The notes: generated by a model from the letters alone, not told the origin. Shown: positions 27,562 to 37,715, numbered from the stretch's first letter. The stretch: DNA of 64,000 nt from SYAN01 sp964406345 (GCA_964406345.1 CAYORK010000003.1:1-64000); one strand, 5' to 3'. Program-made: numbers and translations.

Positions 27562-28355
27562 CCCAACTCCAACGATCGATCTCGGGCCGCCCGCATGGCC
27601 GCTTCCACCATCTCATCGAGGCCTCGCTCGTGAAAGACCTTGAGCGCCTCCGCTGTCACTCCCTTAGGGCTGGTCACATTCTCACGGAGAGTGGTGGCGG
27701 ATTTTCCTGACTCCTCAAGCATCACTGCTGCACCTTTGATCGTTGCGATCGCAAGGGTGGTGGCATCCTGATGTGAGATGCCTAGTCTCTCTCCGGCACT
27801 CACCATCGCTTCGACGAATGCGAAGAAGTAAGCCGGGCCAGATCCACTGATCGAGGTCACGGCATCTTGCAAGGACTCGTCGATCACGATCGCTATGCCA
27901 CCGACTGCCAGGAGGCTCCTGACCCATTCGAGTTCCGCGGGATCGACATTGGAGGTCGCGGAGATCACTGAGACTCCCTCACCGACGACCATGGGCGTGT
28001 TCGGCATCACGCGAATCACAGGATTCTTGCCACCGAGGGCTGCCTGAATCACATCACTCTTCTTTCCCGCAGCGAGCGAAACGATCAAGGTCTCTGCGCG
28101 GACACTTGCCTTGATCTCTTCAAGGACTGCGATGAGATCCTGTGGCTTCATGGCAAGGAAGATGAGATCGGATTCACGTGCCAACTCAGTGAGGGATCTC
28201 GCTTGTATGCCAAGGCTCTTGGTGATCTCGTCATTCAACTCACTGCGTCTACGTGTGAAGGAGATCTGATCCTTGGGGATTCCCGCCTTGATGAGAGTAG
28301 CGATCACTGCTTGACCCATCACACCAGCGCCGATGAAACCAATCCGCGTCCTCAC
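27558..28355 (-). CDS. proC: Pyrroline-5-carboxylate reductase
   Basis: 265-residue NAD(P)H-dependent enzyme for the last step of proline synthesis. The N-terminal Rossmann is GFIGAGVMGQAV, followed by FLAMKPQDL and RVMPNTPMVVGEG. The C-terminal signature is ISGSGPAYFFAFVEAM and VTSPKGVTAEAL. The GTG at 28355 is exactly six bases from a TAGGCT, so the mRNA should be leaderless. Confidence 0.96.
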   Translation of the reverse strand: MRTRIGFIGAGVMGQAVIATLIKAGIPKDQISFTRRRSELNDEITKSLGIQARSLTELARESDLIFLAMKPQDLIAVLEEIKASVRAETLIVSLAAGKKSDVIQAALGGKNPVIRVMPNTPMVVGEGVSVISATSNVDPAELEWVRSLLAVGGIAIVIDESLQDAVTSISGSGPAYFFAFVEAMVSAGERLGISHQDATTLAIATIKGAAVMLEESGKSATTLRENVTSPKGVTAEALKVFHERGLDEMVEAAMRAARDRSLELG

Positions 28356-28386
28356 AGTGCGAGCCTATCCTTTAGGCTCTCGCACT
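28356..28386. promoter_or_regulatory. Palindromic bidirectional promoter, proC / Cys-rich gene
   Basis: The whole 31-base divergent space is one near-palindrome. GAGCCTA and TAGGCTC flank TCCTT, and the outer AGTGC/GCACT also match with a two-base insertion. TAGGCT on minus (28367-28362) is six bases from the proC GTG. TAGGCT on plus (28373-28378) is eight bases from the ATG at 28387. Confidence 0.6.
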
Positions 28387-29175
28387 ATGCCTGAGATCAA
28401 AGAAGGATTCCCGAGAGAATGGTTGGAGTTCCAAGATCCCAGCAACTCAGAACACCTTTTCAAGTGTGACATCACATGGCTGACCTCCTCATGGAACTGC
28501 ATCTATGGACGAGGATGTAAGGGGATCGACAAGGAAGAGCCCGACGCAGGATGTTGTAGCGATGGTGCCTATTACTCCGACAAGGACGATGAGAAACGTG
28601 TCGCGAAAGCAGCGGCGCGACTCACTCCCGACATCTGGCAGATGCACTCCCGTGGTTATCGTGGTGGGAAGTTGAGTATCACTGAGATCGGTCTCGATGA
28701 TGATCGAAAGACGAAACGAGTCGATGGCTCCTGCATCTTCCTCAACCGCTCCGGCTTCGAGGGCGGGATGGGATGTGCGCTTCACCATCTAGCGATGCGT
28801 GAGGGGACCCACTTCCACGAGACCAAACCTGATGTCTGCTGGCAACTCCCGCTCCGTCGCTCCTTCGAGAAGCGCGAGGTAGGTGATGCCGAACTCCTTG
28901 TCACCGTCATCGGGGAGTATGGCCGCATGGCATGGGGAGAAGGTGGGGCCGATCTCGATTGGTACTGCACCAGCAACAGTGAGGCACATACTGGATCGAA
29001 ACCGGTCTATCTCTCGAGCAAGGATGAGCTGATCCAGATGATGGGAATTCCTGCCTACAAGATCCTCGCCGACGCCTGCGACAAGAGAATGACATTGCTC
29101 AAGAGCACGAAGCGAAAGAACTTGCCGCTCTTCACGATCCATCCAGCGACAGCGAGAGCGCAACAAGCGCAATAG
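28387..29175 (+). CDS. Conserved Cys-rich protein of unknown function
   Basis: 262 residues, with conserved-looking cysteines in FKCDITW, SWNCIYGRGCKGI, GCCSDGAYY, GSCIFLN, GCALHH, VCWQLP and DWYCTS. This suggests an Fe-S cluster or zinc site. I recall similar actinobacterial proteins but no function. The frame is open from 28333, but the ATG at 28387 is set by the promoter spacing. The next gene, radA, begins nine bases after the stop. Confidence 0.75.
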   Translation: MPEIKEGFPREWLEFQDPSNSEHLFKCDITWLTSSWNCIYGRGCKGIDKEEPDAGCCSDGAYYSDKDDEKRVAKAAARLTPDIWQMHSRGYRGGKLSITEIGLDDDRKTKRVDGSCIFLNRSGFEGGMGCALHHLAMREGTHFHETKPDVCWQLPLRRSFEKREVGDAELLVTVIGEYGRMAWGEGGADLDWYCTSNSEAHTGSKPVYLSSKDELIQMMGIPAYKILADACDKRMTLLKSTKRKNLPLFTIHPATARAQQAQ

Positions 29176-29184
29176 AGGCGAGTG

Positions 29185-30543
29185 ATGATGGCTAAGCCAG
29201 TCAAGGATCCATATCGCTGCGGCGAATGTGGCTGGAGCACGACCAAGTGGGTCGGTCGCTGTGGCGAGTGCCAAGCGTGGGGAACTATCGAGGAAATCGG
29301 CGCACCGAAGAAAGCGACTTTGGTCGCTACGGCACCGAACTCCGATGCACTGCCCATCAAAGACGTGGCGCTCGCGAGCGCGACAGCGCGCAAGAGTGGT
29401 GTCGATGAGTTCGATCGAGTCCTCGGTGGTGGTTTGGTACCAGGGGCTGCGCTCCTTCTCGCCGGCGAACCAGGCGTTGGAAAATCGACACTCCTTCTCA
29501 CCGTCGCATCGCTCTTCGGAGATCGCGCGCTCTACATAAGCGGTGAGGAATCGCCGTCTCAAGTGAGGCTTCGTGCAGAGCGTGTCGGCGCGCTCGCCAA
29601 GGATCTCTATCTCGCTTCCGAGAACGACCTGGGAGCGATCATCACACATATCGAGAAGGTCGAGCCAGAGCTGATCATCATCGACTCGATCCAGACCATC
29701 GGCACCTCCGCGCTCGATAGCGCGCCAGGAAGCGTCTCACAGATCCGCGAAGTCTCGGCTGCGCTGATCCGTATCTGCAAGGAACGCTCAATCTCTCTCG
29801 TACTCGTCGGACATGTGACAAAGGATGGTTCGATCGCAGGACCTCGCCTCCTTGAGCATCTTGTCGATGTCGTCCTGCAATTCGAAGGTGAACGTCACTC
29901 AAGGCTTCGATTGATCCGTGCGACGAAGAACCGTTTCGGTCCAAGCGATGAGGTCGGTTGTTTCGACCTTCATGACGGTGGGATCGAAGGACTTCCTGAT
30001 CCAACTGGACTCTTCACCACACGCCATGCAGAGCCTGTCCCAGGTACCTGTGTCACTGTCGCATTAGAGGGAAGGCGCCCGCTCCTCGCCGAGATCCAGG
30101 CGCTCGTCGGAAGTGATCGTGAGATCGACTATGGCAACGCACGTCGCGTCACGAGTGGACTCGACAATCCGCGAACCGCAATGACCCTTGCCGTCTTGGA
30201 ACTGCGCGCGAAGGTGAAACTCTCCGGTCGCGATGTCTATGTTGCGACAGTTGGTGGGATGAAGATCCAAGAGCCTGCCGCAGACCTCGCGGTTGCACTC
30301 GCAGTCGCATCCGGTGCTCATAGCTTGGCACTCCCATCAGACTTGATCGCGCTCGGCGAAGTGGGACTTGCTGGTGAGATCCGCCGTGTTCAAGGTGTGG
30401 CGCAACGTCTCAACGAGGCATTTCGTCTCGGTTTCAAGCGAGCGTTGGTTCCCACCGGAAGCGATGTGAGGATCGATGGAATGGATATCGTGGAGGTATC
30501 ACGTCTCGATCAAGCGATCGGGCGAGTTCGAATCGGAGCGTAG
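29185..30543 (+). CDS. radA: DNA repair protein RadA
   Basis: 452-residue RecA-like ATPase that helps branch migration. A C4 zinc finger (YRCGECGWS...GRCGECQAW) lies at the N-terminus, Walker A LLAGEPGVGKSTLL near residue 95, the RadA motif KNRFGPSDEVG near 250, and a Lon-protease-like C-terminal domain. ATG 29185 has GAGG six to nine bases upstream. The expected neighbour disA (c-di-AMP synthase) is absent; mutY follows instead. Confidence 0.96.
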   Translation: MMAKPVKDPYRCGECGWSTTKWVGRCGECQAWGTIEEIGAPKKATLVATAPNSDALPIKDVALASATARKSGVDEFDRVLGGGLVPGAALLLAGEPGVGKSTLLLTVASLFGDRALYISGEESPSQVRLRAERVGALAKDLYLASENDLGAIITHIEKVEPELIIIDSIQTIGTSALDSAPGSVSQIREVSAALIRICKERSISLVLVGHVTKDGSIAGPRLLEHLVDVVLQFEGERHSRLRLIRATKNRFGPSDEVGCFDLHDGGIEGLPDPTGLFTTRHAEPVPGTCVTVALEGRRPLLAEIQALVGSDREIDYGNARRVTSGLDNPRTAMTLAVLELRAKVKLSGRDVYVATVGGMKIQEPAADLAVALAVASGAHSLALPSDLIALGEVGLAGEIRRVQGVAQRLNEAFRLGFKRALVPTGSDVRIDGMDIVEVSRLDQAIGRVRIGA

Positions 30544-31365
30544 ATGCTCGAAGAGGTCACGGATTGGTTCGCGCACTCTGCTCGCGACCTGCCCTGGCGA
30601 AGGACGACACCGTGGGGTGTGATGGTGAGCGAATTCATGTTGCAACAAACCCCTGTAGTTCGCGTCCTACCGAAGTGGAATGAGTGGATCGAACGGTGGC
30701 CCACTCCACGCGACCTTGCCCAAGCAGATAAGAGTGATGTGATCAAAGCGTGGGGTTCCTTGGGTTATCCGCGGCGCGCACTTCGCCTCTGGGAGAGTGC
30801 GAAAGTGATCGATGAGATCCATGGAAACCAAGTACCGAACGATCTCGAAGCGTTGCGATCGCTGCCTGGCGTAGGCGAATACACCGCTGCCGCGATCCTC
30901 TCCTTCGCATTCGATCAGAGTCATAACGTGATGGATGTGAACATCCGCAGGGTCTATGCCCGCGCGATCGATGGCGTCGAGCATCCAACGAAGTCGGTGA
31001 CCGCTCGCGAGAAGAGTGAGCGTCCAGTCTTCGGACCCACCTGGTCGAAGGCTGTGATGGAACTTGGTGCGCTGATCTGCACTGCGAAGGATCCGAAATG
31101 TGGGAGTTGTCCCTTGGCAAGGTCTTGTCTCTGGCTTCGCAACGGATCACCGAAGTCGACAGAGGTGCGTAAAGGTCAGTCGTGGCACGGAACGAAACGA
31201 CAATGTCGAGGTCAGATCCTCAAGGCGCTCCGTGAGAGAGAACCTCGATCACGCGATGAGTTCATCTGGGAAGACGAGGCGATGCTTGAAGGTGCGCTAA
31301 CGGAATTGATAGCGGAAGGATTCATTACGAAGCGAGGCGATCGTTACCGCCTCGCTCGCAGTTAG
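30544..31365 (+). CDS. mutY: A/G-specific adenine glycosylase
   Basis: 273-residue base-excision enzyme removing A opposite 8-oxoG. It has VSEFMLQQTPVVRVLPKW near the N-terminus, the helix-hairpin-helix LPGVGEYTAAAILSFAF with catalytic Asp in VMDVNIRRVYAR, and a 4Fe-4S loop (CTAKDPKCGSCPLARSC). The C-terminal NUDIX-like 8-oxoG domain of longer MutY proteins is replaced by a short winged-helix-like tail. It starts directly after the radA stop. Confidence 0.93.
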   Translation: MLEEVTDWFAHSARDLPWRRTTPWGVMVSEFMLQQTPVVRVLPKWNEWIERWPTPRDLAQADKSDVIKAWGSLGYPRRALRLWESAKVIDEIHGNQVPNDLEALRSLPGVGEYTAAAILSFAFDQSHNVMDVNIRRVYARAIDGVEHPTKSVTAREKSERPVFGPTWSKAVMELGALICTAKDPKCGSCPLARSCLWLRNGSPKSTEVRKGQSWHGTKRQCRGQILKALREREPRSRDEFIWEDEAMLEGALTELIAEGFITKRGDRYRLARS

Positions 31366-33866
31366 GCCTGTGGGCTCTCCTCAGTGAGGTCCTCTGGGGT
31401 ATCGGGCAACTTCTCGCGCGCAAGACCCTTGAATGTGAAGACCTCTGAACCTTCTTCGCCTTCGACATCGATGACCACGATCTGGCCGCTCTTGAGTTCA
31501 CCGAAGAGGATCTTCTCTGAGAGCGCATCCTCGATCTCACGTTGGATGGTTCGACGAAGCGGACGTGCACCCAAGAGTGGGTCATAGCCACGCTTTGCCA
31601 AGATGCCCTTCGCTGCGGAGGTGAGTTCGATTCCCATCTCCTTCGCCTTGAGACGATTCTCGAGATTGTCGATCATCAGGTCGACGATCTGGATGATCTC
31701 GGTCTCGGTCAACTGGTGGAAGACGATGATGTCATCGATACGGTTCAAGAACTCTGGACGGAAGTGGGACTTGAGTTCGTCCTGGACCTTCGCCTTCATG
31801 CGCTCGTAATTGCCGACCGAGTCGTCCGGATTGATGAATCCGAGCGAGAGACTCTTCGAGATATCTCGAGTGCCAAGGTTGGTAGTCATGATGATGATGG
31901 TGTTCTTGAAGTCGACGACGCGACCTTGTGCGTCGGTCAACCTTCCATCTTCAAGGACTTGAAGGAGTGAGTTGAAGATATCGGGGTGTGCCTTCTCGAT
32001 CTCATCGAAGAGGACGACAGAGAATGGACGTCGTCGTACCTTCTCGGTGAGCTGGCCACCTTCGTCGTAACCGACGAAACCTGGAGGTGCACCGAAGAGA
32101 CGGGAAGCGGTGTGCTTCTCGGAGTACTCGGACATATCGAGTTGGATCAACGCATCCTCATCTCCGAAGAGGAAGGAGGCGAGAGTCCTCGAGAGTTCGG
32201 TCTTTCCAACACCCGAAGGTCCGGCGAAGATGAATGAACCGCCAGGACGACGTGGGTCCTTGAGACCGGCACGAGTACGGCGGATCGCCTGCGAGAGCGC
32301 ATGGATCGCTTGCTCTTGTCCGATGACTCGCTTATGCAACTCATCTTCCATGCGAAGGAGACGAGCAGTCTCTGCCTCGGTCAGTTTGAAGACCGGGATA
32401 CCTGTCGCGGTGGAGAGGACCTCTGCGATCAACTCCTCATCGACATCGGCGACGACATCGAGGTCGCCTGCCTTCCAGGACTTCTCCTTCTCGATCTTCT
32501 CTTGCATCAGCGTCTTCTCCTTGTCACGGAGCGCTGCTGCCTTCTCGAAATCCTGTCCATCGATCGCGGATTCCTTCTCCTTGCGAACCTCGGCGATCTT
32601 GTCGTCATATGCGCGAATCTCTGGTGGCTGGGTCATTCGACGAATACGAAGACGTGACCCCGCTTCATCGATCAAGTCGATCGCCTTATCCGGCAAGAAA
32701 CGATCCGAGATATAGCGATCAGCGAGCGTCGCTGCTGAGACGAGTGCGGAATCGGAGATCGTCACCTTGTGATGGGTCTCGTAACGATCGCGAAGACCCT
32801 TGAGGATCTCAATGGTGTGAGCGACGGATGGTTCGCGGACCTGGATCGGTTGGAATCGACGCTCAAGAGCGGCGTCCTTCTCAAGGTGCTTGCGATACTC
32901 ATCGAGAGTAGTAGCGCCGATGGTCTGGAGCTCACCTCGCGCAAGCATCGGCTTCAAGATACTTGCTGCATCGATCGCACCTTCTGCTGCACCAGCACCG
33001 ACAAGAGTATGGATCTCGTCGATGAAGAGGATGATGTCACCGCGAGTACGGATCTCCTTCAAGACCTTCTTCAAACGCTCTTCGAAATCTCCACGGTAAC
33101 GAGAACCTGCGACAAGTGCGCCAAGATCGAGTGAGTAGAGCTGCTTGCCCTTGAGAGTCTCTGGGACATCGCCTTTGACGATCGCCTGTGCCAAACCTTC
33201 GACTACTGCCGTCTTACCGACACCTGGTTCACCGATCAATACTGGGTTGTTCTTGGTTCGACGTGAGAGGACCTGCATCACGCGCTCGATCTCCTGCTCA
33301 CGACCGATCACAGGGTCGAGTTTCACCTCTCGCGCAGCCTGTGTGAGGTTTCGACCGAATTGATCGAGGACGAGTGAGGTCGATGGTTGTCCTTCTGCTG
33401 GTCCACCAGAGGTGACTGCCTCTTTCCCTTGGTAACCGGAGAGGAGTTGGATCACTTGCTGGCGGACGCGATTGAGATCTGCGCCGAGTTTGACGAGTAC
33501 TTGTGCTGCGACGCCATCACCTTCGCGAATGAGACCTAGGAGGATGTGCTCAGTTCCGATGTAGTTATGTCCGAGTTGTAGCGCTTCACGAAGTGAGAGT
33601 TCGAGGACCTTCTTAGCACGAGGAGTAAAAGGGATATGCCCTGATGGTGCTTGCTGTCCTTGACCGATGATCTCTTCGACTTGGGTACGAACGCCATCAA
33701 GGGAGATACCGAGGGACTCGAGACCTTTCGCTGCCACACCTTCGCCCTCTTTGATGAGGCCGAGAAGGATGTGTTCAGTTCCGATGTAGTTGTGATTGAG
33801 CATGCGAGCTTCTTCTTGGGCGAGGACGACGACCCGGCGGGCTCGATCAGTAAAGCGCTCAAACAT
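31362..33866 (-). CDS. clpC: Clp protease ATP-binding subunit ClpC
   Basis: 834-residue Hsp100 unfoldase that feeds ClpP. It has two Clp_N repeats (residues 1-145, each with [13 protein letters not shown]), D1 with Walker [14 protein letters not shown] near 205, a UVR-type coiled segment near 425-455, and D2 with [15 protein letters not shown] near 545. AAGGAG lies nine bases before the ATG. The 3' end overlaps mutY by four bases, convergent. Confidence 0.97.
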   Translation of the reverse strand: MFERFTDRARRVVVLAQEEARMLNHNYIGTEHILLGLIKEGEGVAAKGLESLGISLDGVRTQVEEIIGQGQQAPSGHIPFTPRAKKVLELSLREALQLGHNYIGTEHILLGLIREGDGVAAQVLVKLGADLNRVRQQVIQLLSGYQGKEAVTSGGPAEGQPSTSLVLDQFGRNLTQAAREVKLDPVIGREQEIERVMQVLSRRTKNNPVLIGEPGVGKTAVVEGLAQAIVKGDVPETLKGKQLYSLDLGALVAGSRYRGDFEERLKKVLKEIRTRGDIILFIDEIHTLVGAGAAEGAIDAASILKPMLARGELQTIGATTLDEYRKHLEKDAALERRFQPIQVREPSVAHTIEILKGLRDRYETHHKVTISDSALVSAATLADRYISDRFLPDKAIDLIDEAGSRLRIRRMTQPPEIRAYDDKIAEVRKEKESAIDGQDFEKAAALRDKEKTLMQEKIEKEKSWKAGDLDVVADVDEELIAEVLSTATGIPVFKLTEAETARLLRMEDELHKRVIGQEQAIHALSQAIRRTRAGLKDPRRPGGSFIFAGPSGVGKTELSRTLASFLFGDEDALIQLDMSEYSEKHTASRLFGAPPGFVGYDEGGQLTEKVRRRPFSVVLFDEIEKAHPDIFNSLLQVLEDGRLTDAQGRVVDFKNTIIIMTTNLGTRDISKSLSLGFINPDDSVGNYERMKAKVQDELKSHFRPEFLNRIDDIIVFHQLTETEIIQIVDLMIDNLENRLKAKEMGIELTSAAKGILAKRGYDPLLGARPLRRTIQREIEDALSEKILFGELKSGQIVVIDVEGEEGSEVFTFKGLAREKLPDTPEDLTEESPQA

Positions 33867-33937
33867 CGGTTTTGCTCCTTCTTTTCGGGCGATTCCTGGC
33901 CGTAAGAGGCCTAGATGGGCCTAAAGACGCTTGCCTA

Positions 33938-33943
33938 AGCCTA
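33938..33943 (-). promoter_or_regulatory. Candidate -10 element of clpC
   Basis: TAGGCT on minus inside CTAGGCTTAGGCAA, identical over 14 bases to the menF promoter. It gives a leader of about 65 bases. The rest of the 164-base space holds no gene I can see. Confidence 0.4.
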
Positions 33944-34010
33944 GCCAAGGAGCCTGAAACCGCCAGCTGTGATCGGTTCAACCCCAGATATGGCCGAGTT
34001 ATGCCCGTCT

Positions 34011-34025
34011 CAACACAAAATGTTG
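34011..34025. terminator. Weak hairpin after argA
   Basis: CAACA and TGTTG flank CAAAA, five bases past the argA stop. The stem is only five pairs, with a C-run on one side. It may be a weak terminator. Confidence 0.25.
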
Positions 34026-34030
34026 GGGGA

Positions 34031-34534
34031 TTAGAGAACCTTGAGCATTCTGGTATTTCCCAGGGTATTGGGCTTGACACTTTCGAGGTCTAAGAATTCT
34101 GCTACACCTTGGTCATAAGAGAGAAGCAATTGTTTATAGACATCAGGATCGACCGGCGCACCTTCGATCTCGACGAAACCATGACGAGCGAAGAACTCAG
34201 TCTCGAAGGTGAGACAGAAGAGACGTTTCACGCCGATCTTCTTCGCACGTTCGATCAGATCACCAAGGATCTGCTTGCCTACGCCACGTCCTCGAAACTC
34301 CTCAAGGACTGCAAGCGTTCTTACCTCCGCGAGGTCCTCCCACATCACATGGAGTGCACCACAGCCGATCACTCGTGAATCGATCTCCGCGACACTGAAC
34401 TCTTGAACGCTCTCGAAGAGTGTGACAGTCTCCTTAGTGAGGAGTCGACGTTGCAATGAATAGAGATCGATCAACTCCCTGATGACTCTTACATCATGCG
34501 TCGTCGCAGGACGAACTACAAGGCCTTCGATCAT
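34031..34534 (-). CDS. argA: N-acetylglutamate synthase (short GNAT-type ArgA)
   Basis: 167-residue GNAT acetyltransferase making N-acetylglutamate for arginine synthesis. It has the acetyl-CoA motif EEFRGRGVGKQILGDLI, CGALHVMWEDLAEVRTLAV before it, and FCLTFETEFFARHGFVEIE after. It matches the short actinobacterial ArgA rather than the long kinase-fused type. Its ATG is three bases after the lysS stop, so it is cotranscribed with lysS. Confidence 0.85.
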   Translation of the reverse strand: MIEGLVVRPATTHDVRVIRELIDLYSLQRRLLTKETVTLFESVQEFSVAEIDSRVIGCGALHVMWEDLAEVRTLAVLEEFRGRGVGKQILGDLIERAKKIGVKRLFCLTFETEFFARHGFVEIEGAPVDPDVYKQLLLSYDQGVAEFLDLESVKPNTLGNTRMLKVL

Positions 34535-34537
34535 CTC

Positions 34538-36037
34538 TTACTCTTCTGGTTTCACGAGTGGGAAGAGGATGGTCTCTCGGATTCCCAAACCAGTTAGCGC
34601 CATCAAGAGTCGGTCGACTCCCATTCCCATTCCACCCATCGGAGGCATACCGAACTCCATCGCACGCAAGAAATCCTCATCCAACTGCATCGCCTCAAGA
34701 TCACCTTTGGCACCGAGTTTCGCTTGTTCTACGAGTCGCTCCCGTTGAATCACAGGATCGACGAGTTCGGAGTAACCAGTCGCCAATTCGAAGCCATCGA
34801 CGTAGAGGTCCCACTTCTCGGTGATGCCCGCACGCTCACGGTGCTCGCGGACCAACGGTGATGTATCGACCGGATAACCCTTGACGAAGATCGGGCCGAT
34901 GAGAAGGTCACCAGCGATATCCTCGAAGATCTCCTCGGCCAACTTGCCGTGGATCCATTTCGGGTCGACCTTCATGCCACGCTTCTGCGCGATCTTCACG
35001 AGATCATCGAAGGAAGTCTCGGGAGTTACTTCATCGCCGAGACCTTCCGAGATCGCGGTATAGAAGTCGATCTCCTTCCATGTGCCGCCGAGATCACTCT
35101 CGCGCCCATCGAAGTGTTTCACCACATGGGAACCGAAGAGCGCCTTCGCGGACTCTTGCACCAATTCGCGCGTCAAGGTCGCCATCGCATCCCAATCGGC
35201 ATAAGCCCAATAGGTCTCGATCATCGCAAATTCAGGCGAGTGAGAGGAATCCGCTCCCTCGTTGCGGAAATTTCGATTGATCTCGAAGACCTTCTCGAGC
35301 CCACCGACGACACAACGCTTGAGGTAGAGCTCTGGCGCGATGCGGAGGAAGAGCTCCATGTCATAAGCGTTGCTCTTGGTTACGAAAGGTCGTGCTGCAG
35401 CACCGCCGTGCATCACTTGCAACATCGGTGTCTCGACCTCGATGAAGCCTCGAGAATCGAAGGATGATCGAAGTGATCGCATCACATTCGGTCTGATCCT
35501 GGCCATGTCGCGTGCCTCTGGACGGACGATGAGATCGACATAACGCATCCGAACCCGCGTCTCTTCAGAGAGTGGCTTATGTTCGACCGGAAGTGGTCGC
35601 AGAGTCTTCGCCGCGATGGCATAACTCGAAGCAAGGATCGAAAGTTCACCACGTTTGGAAGTGATCACCTCGCCCGTGACCGATACCAAGTCACCAAGGT
35701 CGACATCGGACTTCCAAGCAGCGAGGCTCTCCTCGCCGACCTTGTCGAGGGAGAACATCGCCTGCAGCTCCGTGCCATCGCCCTCGCGAAGCGTCGCGAA
35801 GCAAAGTTTTCCGGTGTCTCGCTTGAAGATCACGCGACCGGTGACGCTCTCAGTCACACCCGTTGCTACATCGATGGCGAGGTCTGCGAATCTCTCTCGC
35901 AATCCTTTGAGGGTCGAACTCCTCGGCACCGATACCGGATATGGCTCGATTCCTCGTTCGATAAGGCTCGAACGCTTCTCCCTACGGATCCGTAACTGCT
36001 CCGGTAGGTCGTCGACATCATCGATGTGATCACTCAT
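34538..36037 (-). CDS. lysS: Lysine-tRNA ligase (class II)
   Basis: 499-residue class II synthetase. An OB-fold anticodon-binding domain (55-170) is followed by motif 1 around [16 protein letters not shown], motif 2 [22 protein letters not shown] and motif 3 [17 protein letters not shown] (in the form [19 protein letters not shown]). TAGAGT nine bases before the ATG gives it its own promoter after coaX. Confidence 0.97.
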   Translation of the reverse strand: MSDHIDDVDDLPEQLRIRREKRSSLIERGIEPYPVSVPRSSTLKGLRERFADLAIDVATGVTESVTGRVIFKRDTGKLCFATLREGDGTELQAMFSLDKVGEESLAAWKSDVDLGDLVSVTGEVITSKRGELSILASSYAIAAKTLRPLPVEHKPLSEETRVRMRYVDLIVRPEARDMARIRPNVMRSLRSSFDSRGFIEVETPMLQVMHGGAAARPFVTKSNAYDMELFLRIAPELYLKRCVVGGLEKVFEINRNFRNEGADSSHSPEFAMIETYWAYADWDAMATLTRELVQESAKALFGSHVVKHFDGRESDLGGTWKEIDFYTAISEGLGDEVTPETSFDDLVKIAQKRGMKVDPKWIHGKLAEEIFEDIAGDLLIGPIFVKGYPVDTSPLVREHRERAGITEKWDLYVDGFELATGYSELVDPVIQRERLVEQAKLGAKGDLEAMQLDEDFLRAMEFGMPPMGGMGMGVDRLLMALTGLGIRETILFPLVKPEE

Positions 36038-36046
36038 GATGCGCGA

Positions 36047-36052
36047 ACTCTA
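36047..36052 (-). promoter_or_regulatory. -10 element of lysS
   Basis: TAGAGT on minus, nine bases before ATG 36037, in the 19-base space after coaX. Confidence 0.4.
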
Positions 36053-36056
36053 TCGG

Positions 36057-36827
36057 CTAGTTTCGGTGATACAGCAGACGCAAGCCGACGAGAGTGAGAT
36101 CTGGTTCGTGGAATTCGATTGTCTCGCTGATACCCAGGACCAATGGCGCGAGTCCTCCAGTTGCGATCACAGAGACTGCACCGGAAGACGGATAGAGATC
36201 TGACAACTCCGCCACTATCCGGTCGACAAGACCGTCCACTTGTCCCGCAAAACCGTAGATGGTCCCCGACTGCAGGGCCTCGACGGTGTTCTTTCCTATG
36301 ACGGAGCGTGGTTTCACTAACTCCACTTTTCGAAGTTGCGCCGCGCGCGATGCGAGCGCATCAACCGATATCTCGATCCCCGGTGCGAGTGCACCACCAA
36401 GGAACTCACCTTTCGGCGATACGACATCGAGGTTGGTGGAGGTTCCGAAATCCACGACGATTGCAGGGCCATCGGGATAGAGAGTGTGCGCGGCAAGGGA
36501 GTTGACGATGCGATCGGCACCGATCTCCTTTGGATTATCGACTAGAAGTGGGACACCGGTCTTGATTCCTGGTTCGACAATGATGCACTTCATTGATGAG
36601 AAGTAACGAGAGATCATGACTCGGATCTCACGAAGGACTGCTGGAACGGTCGAGCTGACTGCGATCCCAGAGATCTCAAATCCATCGACGAGTGCGCGAT
36701 ACTGCAAGACCATCTCATCGGAGGTATCCCTGGCATCAGTCTTCACGCGCCAGGATTGGATCAGGTTCTCACCATCGAAGATCCCAAGAACGGTATTGGT
36801 ATTGCCGACATCGATTGTAAGTAGCAT
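36057..36827 (-). CDS. coaX: Type III pantothenate kinase
   Basis: 256-residue kinase for the first step of CoA synthesis. N-terminal DVGNTNTVLGIFDG (ASKHA phosphate loop), NPKEIGADRIVNSLAA, DFGTSTNLDVVSPKGEFLGGALAPG and TGGLAPLV are diagnostic. I chose ATG 36827 because GGGAAG is six bases upstream; a GTG directly before it is an alternative. It follows nadC without a gap. Confidence 0.95.
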   Translation of the reverse strand: MLLTIDVGNTNTVLGIFDGENLIQSWRVKTDARDTSDEMVLQYRALVDGFEISGIAVSSTVPAVLREIRVMISRYFSSMKCIIVEPGIKTGVPLLVDNPKEIGADRIVNSLAAHTLYPDGPAIVVDFGTSTNLDVVSPKGEFLGGALAPGIEISVDALASRAAQLRKVELVKPRSVIGKNTVEALQSGTIYGFAGQVDGLVDRIVAELSDLYPSSGAVSVIATGGLAPLVLGISETIEFHEPDLTLVGLRLLYHRN

Positions 36828-36830
36828 CAC

Positions 36831-37715
36831 TTACTTCCCTTCGATTCCACTGTGAAGATCGACCGAAAATGGCGTCAGGACTTCAAGCGAGATATCCAAG
36901 ATCGGAGCGGAGTGTGTGAGAGCTCCGATCGCAAGGAAGTCGACGCCGGTCTCTGCATATGCTCGAGCGTTTTCTAACTTGATGCCTCCGGAGGACTCGA
37001 GCCGTGCTCTGGAAGAAGTGATCTCGACTGCTCTCCTCGTCATCGGAAGGTCCATATTGTCGAGCAGGATCAACTCCACACCAGCATCGAGCGCCTCGTT
37101 GAGCTGTTCCAAGGTATCCACCTCTACTTCGACCTCGATTGTCGGAAACTTCTCGCGTATCGCTCGGAAGGCCTGCGAGATGCTCCCTGCAGCAGCGATG
37201 TGATTGTCTTTCAGAAGCGCAGATTCGCTCAATGAGGATCGGTGATTGATGCCACCGCCGACGCGAACTGCATACTTCTCCAGCACGCGAAGTCCTGGCG
37301 TCGTCTTTCGAGTATCTCGGATCCTGGTCTTGGTTCCAGAGACTTCATCTACCCAGCGCTTAGTCAAAGTGGCGATACCACTCATCCGCGAGATCAGGTT
37401 GAGCGAAGTCCGCTCGGCGAGGAGAATCGAACGCAAAGATCCCTCGGCTGTTGCGATGATCGCTCCTGCCTTCACTTCTGCGCCGTCATCGACTCGTCTC
37501 TCGAACGAGTTGACGCCAGAGCGGGACATCACTGCCTCTGCGACATCGAGTCCCGCAATGACACCTGGTGCTTTCACGATGAAGTTCGCCTGGCCCACGC
37601 TCTTCTCATAGATGGTGGCTACCGATGTCACATCGACGCCACCAACGAGGTCTTCTTCTAGGGCGCGATCGATCAAGGCGATGATCCCGTCATCTATCTT
37701 CAATCCCATCACCAT
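36831..37715 (-). CDS. nadC: Nicotinate-nucleotide pyrophosphorylase (carboxylating)
   Basis: 294-residue quinolinate phosphoribosyltransferase for de novo NAD synthesis. It has RTSLNLISRMSGIATLT near residue 105, the basic RDTRKTTPGLRVLEKYAV, GGGINHRSSLSESALLKDNH, and the late ILLDNMDL and ESSGGIKLENA. It overlaps the nadB stop by seven bases. Confidence 0.95.
   Translation of the reverse strand: MVMGLKIDDGIIALIDRALEEDLVGGVDVTSVATIYEKSVGQANFIVKAPGVIAGLDVAEAVMSRSGVNSFERRVDDGAEVKAGAIIATAEGSLRSILLAERTSLNLISRMSGIATLTKRWVDEVSGTKTRIRDTRKTTPGLRVLEKYAVRVGGGINHRSSLSESALLKDNHIAAAGSISQAFRAIREKFPTIEVEVEVDTLEQLNEALDAGVELILLDNMDLPMTRRAVEITSSRARLESSGGIKLENARAYAETGVDFLAIGALTHSAPILDISLEVLTPFSVDLHSGIEGK

Noticed and set aside
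26906..27643. 245-residue open frame on plus opposite the secreted protein and proC
   Set aside because: The minus frame has a clear signal peptide and coupling to proC; the plus frame has no start signal.
32110..32715. 201-residue open frame on plus inside clpC
   Set aside because: Low-complexity Ser/Arg-rich shadow of a conserved gene.
33867..34030. CIRCE or HAIR heat-shock operator upstream of clpC
   Set aside because: I looked for both inverted repeats and found neither; only a candidate -10 is visible.
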